From an uncultured Mucilaginibacter sp. (GTDB lineage: Bacteria > Bacteroidota > Bacteroidia > Sphingobacteriales > Sphingobacteriaceae), in contig NZ_CAMLOV010000010.1 of NCBI RefSeq assembly GCF_946481715.1, forward strand, positions 1 to 58,866: a stretch of 58,866 bases of DNA, read 5' to 3'. Below are positions 1 to 5,969 of this stretch, one piece after another. The notes under the pieces are model-generated. The model saw only the letters and a list, made by a program, of their open reading frames with translations, ran no database searches and was not told where the DNA came from. Position numbers and translations under genes: made by a program. How positions within the stretch are numbered: position 1 is the stretch's first letter; every line of letters starts with the position of its first letter.

Positions 1-375
1 GACAAGCTGAACGCAGAGTTTGCCTACCACTACAAAGATGTACACCGCGCTAAAATGAAAATTGTTGAACTGGTGCCCAACAAAAAAGTTGTTTGGCTGG
101 TGATGGAGAACCAGTTTAATTTCACTAAGGATAAAGCAGAGTGGACGGGTAATAAGCTCGTGTTCGAGATCTCGACAAAAGGCGGCAAAACGCAGCTTAC
201 CTTTACCCAAGTTGGTTTAGTGCCTGCATACGAGTGCTACAATATCTGCTCGGATGCCTGGGGCAACTATATCAACGGCAGTTTAAAAAGCCTTATCGAA
301 ACCGGTAAAGGCAAACCTAACCCCTATATCCCGGCCATTAACAACGCCGAAGCAATGAAGGGAGGCCAGCAATGA
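1..375 (+). CDS. SRPBCC (START/AHSA1-like) domain protein, 5' end outside window
   Basis: The reading frame is open from the first base, and the residues before the first ATG (position 55) align with the next gene, for example DVHRAKMKIVE against DVHYSKQKLVE. The gene is therefore cut by the window edge rather than starting at 55. About 124 codons are visible, covering the C-terminal part of a helix-grip SRPBCC domain of the AHSA1/polyketide-cyclase type. Such domains bind small hydrophobic ligands or act as Hsp90 co-chaperone-like folds; no ligand can be inferred. Both genes share the C-terminal signature SLKSLIETGKGKP, so they are a tandem duplication. The stop overlaps the next start by four bases (ATGA), indicating translational coupling. 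Confidence 0.85.
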   Translation, partial: DKLNAEFAYHYKDVHRAKMKIVELVPNKKVVWLVMENQFNFTKDKAEWTGNKLVFEISTKGGKTQLTFTQVGLVPAYECYNICSDAWGNYINGSLKSLIETGKGKPNPYIPAINNAEAMKGGQQ

Positions 376-830
376 GCAACCAGGATTATACCATCAGCTT
401 CCTTGTAGATAACACCCCGGAGGAAGCTTTTAAAGCCATCCAAAACGTACGCAGCTGGTGGACGGAACGCGTAGATGGCGATACCGCAAACCTTAACGAT
501 GAGTTCTCTGTACAGTTTTGGGATGTGCATTACTCCAAACAAAAACTGGTAGAGGTTACCCGCTACTCAAAAATTGCATGGCTGATCACCGAGAGTAAAC
601 TCACCTTTATTGAGCAGGAAGACGAGTGGACCGGCACTAAAATCGTTTTCGGCATCAGCGAAAAAGCTGGCCAAACCGAAGTGCGTTTTACGCAAATAGG
701 CTTAACGCCGCAGGTAGAATGTTATCAAGATTGCTCCAACGCCTGGGCTGGCTATATTACCGGCAGCTTAAAAAGCCTCATTGAAACAGGTAAGGGTAAA
801 CCAACTACGTTGGAGGAGTTGGGTAAATAA
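372..830 (+). CDS. SRPBCC (START/AHSA1-like) domain protein
   Basis: A complete 152-residue cytoplasmic protein, about the usual length for a single SRPBCC domain. It shows the N-terminal strand and helix (TPEEAFKAIQNVRSWW), the central strands and the long C-terminal helix ending in SLKSLIETGKGKP. It has no signal peptide. It is a paralogue of the truncated gene in front of it and overlaps it by four bases. Family members usually bind lipids or other hydrophobic ligands, or take part in stress responses. Nothing here fixes the substrate. A convergent HxlR regulator gene follows, and such regulators often sit beside genes of this type. Confidence 0.87.
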   Translation: MSNQDYTISFLVDNTPEEAFKAIQNVRSWWTERVDGDTANLNDEFSVQFWDVHYSKQKLVEVTRYSKIAWLITESKLTFIEQEDEWTGTKIVFGISEKAGQTEVRFTQIGLTPQVECYQDCSNAWAGYITGSLKSLIETGKGKPTTLEELGK

Positions 831-880
831 GCGGGAGCAGGCGGGTACTAAAGCAAGCGGCTTGGGGCTGGCTTTGTTGT

Positions 881-1246
881 TCAGGCGTGCATCAATTCCA
901 GTTCCATTTGCCGCTTTTTTACAAAGGCGGCATTGGTGGTTCCCCACGCATCTATCTGCATTAACAGCGGCAAAATGGTTTTGCCTAAGGGTGTGAGTGC
1001 GTACTCCGATTTTTTGGGGTATGCATCTTCTGCCACTTTTTCAACCACGCCGTAGGCGGCAAGTTCTGCCAGCTGCATCTCTATCACCCGCCGCGATGCT
1101 TCCCTAATTTCTTTTTGGATAGCCGTTGGCCGTACAATGCCTTTGCTAATAGCATCCAATATGCACAGTTTCCATTTACCGCCAAAAACCTTAAAGGCCA
1201 CGCGGATACCGCAGTCTAAATCTTCTGTTATTTTATTGGTATACAT
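881..1246 (-). CDS. HxlR-family winged-helix transcriptional regulator
   Basis: A 121-residue protein with the full HxlR pattern. It has an N-terminal DC motif with Cys12 (the redox-sensing position in relatives such as HypR), then FGGKWKLCILD, a recognition-helix region, the wing segment YPKKSEYALTPLG, and the closing WG pair of the dimer helix. HxlR proteins bind DNA as dimers and usually repress or activate an adjacent, often divergent gene in response to electrophiles, oxidants or other small molecules. The gene is divergent from the DUF2306-like membrane protein (ATG at 1378), leaving about 130 bases for shared control. That gene is the likeliest target besides its own promoter. A 7-of-8 match to the -7 box lies at 1264-1271 on the minus strand. 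Confidence 0.92.
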   Translation of the reverse strand: MYTNKITEDLDCGIRVAFKVFGGKWKLCILDAISKGIVRPTAIQKEIREASRRVIEMQLAELAAYGVVEKVAEDAYPKKSEYALTPLGKTILPLLMQIDAWGTTNAAFVKKRQMELELMHA

Positions 1247-1377
1247 AAAACTCGTTTTGCTTGCAAAATAAGGTAAATAATCAAACAGCCCTAAACCCAG
1301 GCATACCGAATCTTTTTTCGGTTATTGTAAAGCGCACCGCTTGTTTAGAATTTTGCCTTACACTACAACAGCAACTG

Positions 1378-2022
1378 ATGGCAAATAGTACAATTAAAAG
1401 CGGGGCGTTTAAATTAACCAAAACGGATATTGCACGGGTATTTCTATGGCTAACGGTAGTATTCCTCACCTGGCTGTTTATGCATGGTGTCGATCATTTC
1501 CTTACGCTAACGCCCCAGGCACTGGGCAAATACTTTAAGGTAAAATGGGTTGTCATAGCGCATATTACTGCGGGCGGGGGGTCGCTTATATTAGGCCTTT
1601 TGCAATTTTGGCCCACGCTAAGGAATTATAGTTGGAGGATACACCGCATAATAGGCATCCTTTACCTGCTGGCTGTTTTAACAAGCAGCCTGTGCGCAGT
1701 AATACTGGCCTTTACAACCGCAAAAGAGGTTAACTGGGCGTATGCATTTTCGTTACAGGTTTGGGTAAGTGTATGGATAAGCGCCACCTGTATTGCCTAC
1801 TATGCCGCTATTAAAAAGAAATTCGTGCTGCACCGGCAATGGATGGTGAGGAGTTACCTGATAACGCTGGCGTTCATTATCTCAGGCCTGGCGCTAAAGC
1901 TGCCGCTTATAAAAAGCCTTGGCAGTTTTGCAGATATTTCGCCATCGCTGTTTTGGTTGGGTTGGGCCGTGCCTTTATACATTTACCAGGTTATACTGAG
2001 TATTAAGGGCGAAGGGAAATAG
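1378..2022 (+). CDS. DUF2306-like multi-pass membrane protein
   Basis: A 214-residue membrane protein with about six hydrophobic segments, starting with IARVFLWLTVVFLTWLFM near residue 17. The histidine-bearing segments HITAGGGSLILGLLQFWP and WRIHRIIGILYLLAVLTS, and the later HRQWMVRSYLITL, are typical of DUF2306 proteins. Histidines within helices suggest possible haem or redox chemistry, but the family has no assigned function. The frame stays open back to a TTG at 1261. The ATG at 1378 is preferred because it leaves room for a promoter between this gene and the divergent HxlR gene and starts just before the first conserved helix. Confidence 0.72.
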   Translation: MANSTIKSGAFKLTKTDIARVFLWLTVVFLTWLFMHGVDHFLTLTPQALGKYFKVKWVVIAHITAGGGSLILGLLQFWPTLRNYSWRIHRIIGILYLLAVLTSSLCAVILAFTTAKEVNWAYAFSLQVWVSVWISATCIAYYAAIKKKFVLHRQWMVRSYLITLAFIISGLALKLPLIKSLGSFADISPSLFWLGWAVPLYIYQVILSIKGEGK

Positions 2023-2023
2023 C

Positions 2024-2156
2024 CAGCTTGAAAAGCAGGGGCAGTGGCTTTTAGGAGCCGGTAGCCCCGCTATACGCTGCAAGCCGCCGTAGAAGCGGGC
2101 TTTACGCTGCTATCGGGTTTAGGTCGGTGCTGTGTCCGTTTCCCTGCCGGAATTAT
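2024..2156 (+). repeat. 3'-end-associated interspersed repeat, copy A
   Basis: The sequence right after the DUF2306-gene stop aligns along about 130 bases with the reverse complement of 3886-4022. Shared blocks are CTTGAAAAGC.GGGGCAGTG, a TAGCCCC block, CAAGCCGCCGTAG.AGCGGG, GGGTTT.AGGT and TGT.CGTTTC. It contains a stem-loop of the type AAGCC-GC..GC-GGCTT. It keeps no reading frame. See copies B and C, which also begin directly behind stop codons in the sense orientation. Confidence 0.72.
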
Positions 2157-2296
2157 CACAGACACAGTGGACGTTTTTTAAATATTTTTCTTTGAATTAA
2201 AGATTATTCTTTATATTTGTAACGAACATATCTCTTCAAAGATCGATACTCTTTTCCATCCGTCCCTTTTTGCCGCTGATAATTCCGCACCTTTAA

Positions 2297-2678
2297 GCGA
2301 ACGGACATACTAACCACCTCGTTCTATCAGATCACCTCGCCATATACAAACCCGTAGCTGTTGTGGAGAGCGAAAAAAACCGCCATTATAGCCGCCGTCA
2401 TGATGCCCGCCTTCATCTGGCTAAGCCGCGGCAGCCTGGAAGGGCTGAGCCTGCAAAAATGCAAAATATTGCAAAACAGGCAGGTAATGCTGTTCCCCGA
2501 TGTAAACGCCATAAAAAAATGGCAGCAAAAAGCCGCAGTCCTGCGCAGGCAAATGCCCGATACCCGCTTTGTAGTATCAGATTACCTGGAGCAACTGGCT
2601 ACCTACCAGCGTAGAAAGGTTGGCGTTGATATTGGGATGTGGTGTATGGGTAAAAGTCTGTGGACGAACGGGGATTAA
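2297..2678 (+). pseudogene. DUF6371-like (Toprim-like) C-terminal fragment, frameshifted
   Basis: Two overlapping frames together give one recognisable protein end. The first frame (to about 2377) reads YKPVAVVESEK and the second continues TAIIAAVMMPAFIWL and later NRQVMLFPDV and FVVSDYLEQLAT. This is the pattern of the C-terminal Toprim-like part of DUF6371 proteins of Bacteroidota. The switch falls in a run of seven A (2372-2378); six A would restore the frame. The N-terminal zinc-finger and primase-like parts are missing, and a stop lies upstream in frame. It is best read as a relic of an accessory or mobile-element gene. A sequencing error in the A run would repair the frame but not the missing N-terminus. 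Confidence 0.6.
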
Positions 2679-2829
2679 AGTAACTTTAAAAAATAAATCA
2701 AATGTAACTTTTTGAAAATCAAATTCGTCTACATAATAAAAAAGGTTTGCATGTATACGTTATGGCAGTTCGTTTAACCTATGCTATCATAGCCGTTATT
2801 TATAATCGTTTAAAATAAATCATAATTAA

Positions 2830-2860
2830 TTTGGAAATCCGGTCGAATCCCTTAATTTTG
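2830..2860 (+). promoter_or_regulatory. Bacteroidota-type promoter (TTTG-N19-TAATTTTG)
   Basis: TTTG at 2830-2833 and TAATTTTG at 2853-2860 are separated by 19 bases. This matches the known Bacteroidota -33/-7 consensus (TTTG, TAnnTTTG) in both boxes and spacing. A 20-codon open frame (2868-2927) starts eight bases behind it, which would make its transcript almost leaderless. Confidence 0.55.
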
Positions 2861-2920
2861 ATTTGTGATGTACAAAGACCCTCTGTGGTTTTTATGGGAA
2901 AGATTAAACTTTTTAAACAA

Positions 2921-2951
2921 TTTTTAGTTTAATTAAATAAGTATACCTTTG
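2921..2951 (+). promoter_or_regulatory. Bacteroidota-type promoter in front of the small gene at 2963
   Basis: TACCTTTG at 2944-2951 is a perfect TAnnTTTG box. A T-rich TTTT at 2921-2924 stands 19 bases upstream in the -33 position. The ATG of the small gene is only 11 bases further on, which supports that gene being real. Confidence 0.55.
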
Positions 2952-2962
2952 CAGTCCCGTTT

Positions 2963-3184
2963 ATGAAAGACATTAAATACACACATATAGCTAAACTTTA
3001 CGGTTTCAAGTGCTTCTTTAACGAGGAAACAATGGATGTAAAAGGGACTAATTGGTTTAATGATCAAATGATTAGTTTGTTTATTTGGCTTGAAACTATC
3101 TATACGGTTAATGAAGGTTTTATGATTCAAATTATAGAACCTATAAAAATAACCCAGGATAAACAGGGTGAATTAAGTTCTTAA
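2963..3184 (+). CDS. Small hypothetical protein (73 aa)
   Basis: A 73-residue acidic-to-neutral protein beginning MKDIKYTHIAKLYGF, with no signal peptide or clear membrane segment (the stretch MISLFIWLETIYTV is only mildly hydrophobic). I do not recognise a family. Support for coding comes from a well-placed promoter box ending 11 bases before the ATG, a complete frame, and a hairpin just behind the stop. Its neighbours are small genes, repeats and a decayed DUF6371 fragment, so it may be part of an accessory island. Confidence 0.55.
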   Translation: MKDIKYTHIAKLYGFKCFFNEETMDVKGTNWFNDQMISLFIWLETIYTVNEGFMIQIIEPIKITQDKQGELSS

Positions 3185-3222
3185 AAATGCAAAAGGGCTC
3201 GAGGTGACCAAACCCCGAACCC
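3182..3222 (-). terminator. Rho-independent-type terminator for the small minus-strand gene
   Basis: Read on the minus strand, GGGTTCGGGGT pairs with ACCTCGAGCCC (3212-3222 with 3195-3205, two mismatches) around a six-base loop, and the 3' arm is followed by TTTTGCATTTTT. It lies behind the stop of the 43-codon gene at 3240-3371. On the plus strand it is not followed by T residues. Confidence 0.6.
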
Positions 3223-3239
3223 GATTACAAGTCAAGTGG

Positions 3240-3371
3240 TTACTTTACCTCAACCCAAAAGCAGTATACACCGCCTTTAGGATGATAAACACGCACACCA
3301 TTTCTGGTAACGTATTTGGTAAAAACCAACTTATACAATTTGCCTGCTCGCATTTTGTACTGTTCTATCAT
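3240..3371 (-). CDS. Very small basic protein (43 aa) with a strong ribosome binding site
   Basis: A 43-residue basic protein starting MIEQYKMRAGKLYKL and ending GVYCFWVEVK. A perfect AGGAGG (3380-3385) stands eight bases before its ATG, which is unusual in this phylum, where Shine-Dalgarno sites are rare. A T-tailed hairpin follows the stop. I do not recognise a family. The pattern of start, Shine-Dalgarno site, compact beta-rich sequence and terminator argues for a real gene. The strong site could reflect phage or mobile-element origin, or need for high expression. Confidence 0.55.
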   Translation of the reverse strand: MIEQYKMRAGKLYKLVFTKYVTRNGVRVYHPKGGVYCFWVEVK

Positions 3372-3483
3372 TTTTAGGTCCTCCTTTCTCACCCTGTTTA
3401 TCGGTACTGGGTGAACACCTTACTTGGAAAGTGGTCATTGCTCCGGCCTCCCAAGAAGCACGGAATATTGTTTGTCGTTCCAT
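3331..3483 (-). CDS. Possible small overlapping gene (50 aa)
   Basis: A 50-codon frame starting MERQTIFRASWEAGAM overlaps the start of the 43-residue gene in another frame. Its 3' part carries the Shine-Dalgarno site of that gene, as expected for a coupled pair or for a leader. A candidate -7 box, TATTTTTG, lies upstream on the minus strand (3557-3564). Composition is charged and polar with no recognisable domain. It may only be the untranslated leader of the next gene. Confidence 0.25.
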   Translation of the reverse strand: MERQTIFRASWEAGAMTTFQVRCSPSTDKQGEKGGPKNDRTVQNASRQIV

Positions 3484-3772
3484 GGTTTATCATAATAAGT
3501 GAAACGATTTAAAAAGGTGAACATGAAAGAACTTTTACTGATGCGATTCAGAACTCCAAAAATAGCAATAAACTTTCAACCACTTTTATTTTAGTATAAA
3601 ATGTGGAAAAATAGCAGTTATTAACATCACTTAGTCTATAAAGTGTTGATTATTTTCCTTAGGAAATTGCGTGATTGTGTATAAGTGGGCTTCAAATTCG
3701 AATTACCCACACAAGATTTAATCTTAAATTCAAATATCAATGCTAATTTATTAGCTATCGGTAAACTGCATG

Positions 3773-3840
3773 CAAGGTAACCACTTTGCATATTCGCTAC
3801 CCTGCTTATCGGGAGATTGCTTCGTTCCTCGCAATGACAT
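3773..3840 (-). repeat. Interspersed repeat of the GTCATTGCGAGGAACG type
   Basis: The minus strand at 3813-3838 reads GTCATTGCGAGGAACGAAGC and on to AATCTC, a sequence met as an interspersed repeat in many bacterial genomes. Its spurious translation CEERSNLPISR is a familiar artefact in protein databases. The flanking part (GATAAGCAGGGTAGCG) probably belongs to the same element. Only one copy lies in this window. Confidence 0.6.
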
Positions 3841-3885
3841 GGAGGTGAGGAGTAGTTTTCATCAGTGTCCATCCTACTTACTCTT

Positions 3886-4022
3886 TCACCAAAATTCCGC
3901 TCCCTGAAACGGACGGACAGAGCAAACCTAAAACCCGGGTGTATGGAAAGCCCGCTCCTACGGCGGCTTGTAGGAAACATGGGGCTATCGATACAAAGTA
4001 GCACTGCCCCCGCTTTTCAAGG
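3886..4022 (-). repeat. 3'-end-associated interspersed repeat, copy B
   Basis: Inverted relative to copy A (2024-2156) and alignable with it over its length: CTTGAAAAGCGGGGGCAGTG at the start, then TAGCCCC, CAAGCCGCCGTAGGAGCGGG, CGGGTTTTAGGTTTG and CTGTCCGT. It begins within a few bases of the stop codon of the minus-strand gene at 4025-4333, so it follows its host gene in the same sense as copy A follows its own. Confidence 0.72.
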
Positions 4023-4024
4023 CC

Positions 4025-4333
4025 TCAGTAATAAGTTTCGGTAGAGGCAGCGAGCGTGAGGATCTCCAACACGGGTTCAACCTCCAACTGGCTGGCCCAA
4101 AGCTCGTCGGCAAATTTTTTAAAGGAGGCAAGTTGCTGCAATTGCTGGTGGGCTTCTTCGCTCTCCAACTGGTCAAAGTGCATAAAGGTTTTGCCATCGG
4201 GCAGCAGCCAGGCACCGTACTTGATGCCGGGGTGGTTAAGGGTTTTCAGTTCGGCAACAACGCCTGCAATATTTTGCTGGTTGGTGGCCGCATATTCGGC
4301 ACGGGTAGTGTACTGCACACGGACTACTTTCAT
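4025..4333 (-). CDS. Small hypothetical protein, probable dimeric alpha-beta barrel
   Basis: A 102-residue soluble protein starting MKVVRVQYTTRAEYA. The order of an N-terminal strand, a helix of about 20 residues (NIAGVVAELKTL), the strands YGAWLLPDGKTFMHFDQL, a second helix with FKKFADELWA, and a final strand is what ferredoxin-like dimeric alpha-beta barrel proteins show (antibiotic-biosynthesis-monooxygenase-like families). I infer this fold from the pattern only, and no catalytic residues can be named. The gene stands alone between repeat copy B and the bidirectional terminator at 4452-4481. Confidence 0.7.
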   Translation of the reverse strand: MKVVRVQYTTRAEYAATNQQNIAGVVAELKTLNHPGIKYGAWLLPDGKTFMHFDQLESEEAHQQLQQLASFKKFADELWASQLEVEPVLEILTLAASTETYY

Positions 4334-4451
4334 GGTGGTATGGGTATTTAGTATGTTACAATACTACCAAATTACGCCGCCCGCAACAAGGGTGAAAAAC
4401 GGCACATTCACTGCCTTTTTGCGACATAAAATAATTATCCGGGCACAAAAA

Positions 4452-4481
4452 AAGAGCAAAAAATCTGGTTTTTTTGCTCTT
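4452..4481. terminator. Bidirectional rho-independent terminator
   Basis: AAGAGCAAAAAA and TTTTTTTGCTCTT form a near-perfect stem around a short TCTGG loop, with A and T tracts within the arms. It stands behind the stop of the minus-strand sugar dehydrogenase gene (4516) and separates it from the gene at 4025-4333. Confidence 0.75.
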
Positions 4482-4515
4482 CTCTGTATGTTTTCAACGC
4501 CTTTCTTAAGATATG

Positions 4516-5730
4516 CTACTTCCCTATCCGGTACATTTTACCACCATCGGTTACGCCGTAAAGGGCACCGTCTTTACCGTTGGCCAGGGCACGCCAGCGT
4601 TCGCCTTTGTCCTTCAGCAAACGTTCTTCACCTACAACTTTGTTGTTAGCAATTACCAAACGGGCAATGTGCGATCCGCCCAGGCCGCCTACAAACAGGT
4701 TGCCCTTCCACTCGGGGATAGCATTGCCGGTGTAAAATGCTATACCAGCCGGAGATATGCTGGGATCCCAATAGTAAATGGGCTGGGTAACGCCTTCTTT
4801 TTGCTGTATGCCGTCGCCCACTTTGCTGCCGCTGTATTCAATACCGTAGGTAACCACAGGCCAGCCATAGTTGTTGCCCTTGCGGATAATGTTGATCTCG
4901 TCGCCGCCACGGGGGCCAAATTCAGCTTCCCAAAGCTCGCCTGTAGTTGGGTTCAAGGCCATCCCCTCCGGGTTGCGGAAACCGTAGGCAAAAATCTCGG
5001 GCAAGGCACCGGCAGTACCCGCAAACGGGCCACCAGCAACGGGTTTCCCCTCTTTGGTAATGTGTATCACCTTGCCAATGGCAGCACCCAAATCCTGCGC
5101 TTTCATGCGTATATCGTTACCCGAGCGCTCGCCGGTGCTTACAAACATATCGCCTTGTTTATCAAATAAAATCCGCGAACCGTATTGCAATGTACCCTTG
5201 TAGGCGGGGCGCGCACGGTATATTACTTGTATATTCTCAATTTTTGTTTCGTCGGCAGATAGTTTGCCTTTGGCAATGGCCAATAGGTAGCCGTCTGTGC
5301 CGGGTTCGGCGTAGTCCCAAAACACTACGCGGTTAGTACTAAAGCCCGGGTCGATATTTACATCCAACAAACCGCCCTGTCCCTGTGCAACCACGGCAGG
5401 CAGCCCTGTGATGCTTTTATCCGCTTGGCCGTTAGCTTTCAGGATGCGCATGGTTCCGCCCTTTTCGGAAATAAGGAAACGCCCGTCGGGCAGTACACAA
5501 AGTCCCCAGGGGCTTTTCAGGTCGCTGGCTATTACGGTGGCGGTTATGGCAGTTTTAGTTTTAACGCCCGGCGCACGGGTTTGCCCGGCAAAAGCGGGTT
5601 TGTAATCACTGTTGGCGGCTTTGGTTTCAACCGGGTCGCCCTCGTTTTGCTGGAAAGCAGCGCGGCTAGTTGCTGTTGCGGCTAACAGCCCAACACTTAA
5701 TATAAAAGTTTTGCAGGATACAGATAGCAT
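4516..5730 (-). CDS. PQQ-dependent sugar dehydrogenase (GSDH family), exported
   Basis: A 404-residue protein when started at the ATG at 5730; the frame extends 12 codons further to 5766, but the 5730 start places a clean signal peptide (MLSVSCKTFILSVGLLAATA) at the N-terminus. The body has the six-bladed beta-propeller signatures of glucose/sorbosone or aldose-sugar dehydrogenases: SPWGLCVLPDGRFLISEKGG, LLDVNIDPGF, FVSTGERS, and FGPRGGDEIN followed by NNYGWPVVTYG. Relatives oxidise aldoses at C1 in the periplasm using PQQ and pass electrons to the respiratory chain. No PQQ synthesis genes are in the window. The gene is monocistronic, with a terminator behind it. Confidence 0.9.
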   Translation of the reverse strand: MLSVSCKTFILSVGLLAATATSRAAFQQNEGDPVETKAANSDYKPAFAGQTRAPGVKTKTAITATVIASDLKSPWGLCVLPDGRFLISEKGGTMRILKANGQADKSITGLPAVVAQGQGGLLDVNIDPGFSTNRVVFWDYAEPGTDGYLLAIAKGKLSADETKIENIQVIYRARPAYKGTLQYGSRILFDKQGDMFVSTGERSGNDIRMKAQDLGAAIGKVIHITKEGKPVAGGPFAGTAGALPEIFAYGFRNPEGMALNPTTGELWEAEFGPRGGDEINIIRKGNNYGWPVVTYGIEYSGSKVGDGIQQKEGVTQPIYYWDPSISPAGIAFYTGNAIPEWKGNLFVGGLGGSHIARLVIANNKVVGEERLLKDKGERWRALANGKDGALYGVTDGGKMYRIGK

Positions 5731-5969
5731 AGTATAACGGTTTTTGTACAGGTGAAAATTGAACATCCTAAGGTAACATTTAGTTTTTGAAATGGCAGCG
5801 GCTGCCGCTAACGTAACGGCATTGGTACTTTATGTGCCGGCAGCCAAATCAATATCTGTGTTTAATCTTTATATTTAGCTGATTATTGGAGGGCTGCGGC
5901 CAATGAACAATTAATATACTTTTATGTTAACTCTTAACATTTCTTGCAGATACTATAATCCGGGCGTAT

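Larger units (their letters stand above)
3484..4024. other. Gene-free stretch with two repeats
   Basis: About 540 bases without a credible gene. It holds a candidate minus-strand promoter box (3557-3564), an AT-rich part, the interspersed repeat at 3773-3840 and repeat copy B at 3886-4022. The long minus-strand frame across it is produced by the repeats. Confidence 0.6.

Noticed and set aside
2841..2851. GGTCGAATCCC, resembling a tRNA T-arm
   Set aside because: No acceptor stem, anticodon arm or D-arm can be folded around it, and it lies inside a promoter spacer.
3636..4004. A 122-codon minus-strand frame
   Set aside because: It is made by translating the interspersed repeat (CEERSNLPISR) and repeat copy B; it has no recognisable domain.
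4513..5169. A 218-codon plus-strand frame opposite the sugar dehydrogenase gene
   Set aside because: Antisense shadow of a well-conserved enzyme.
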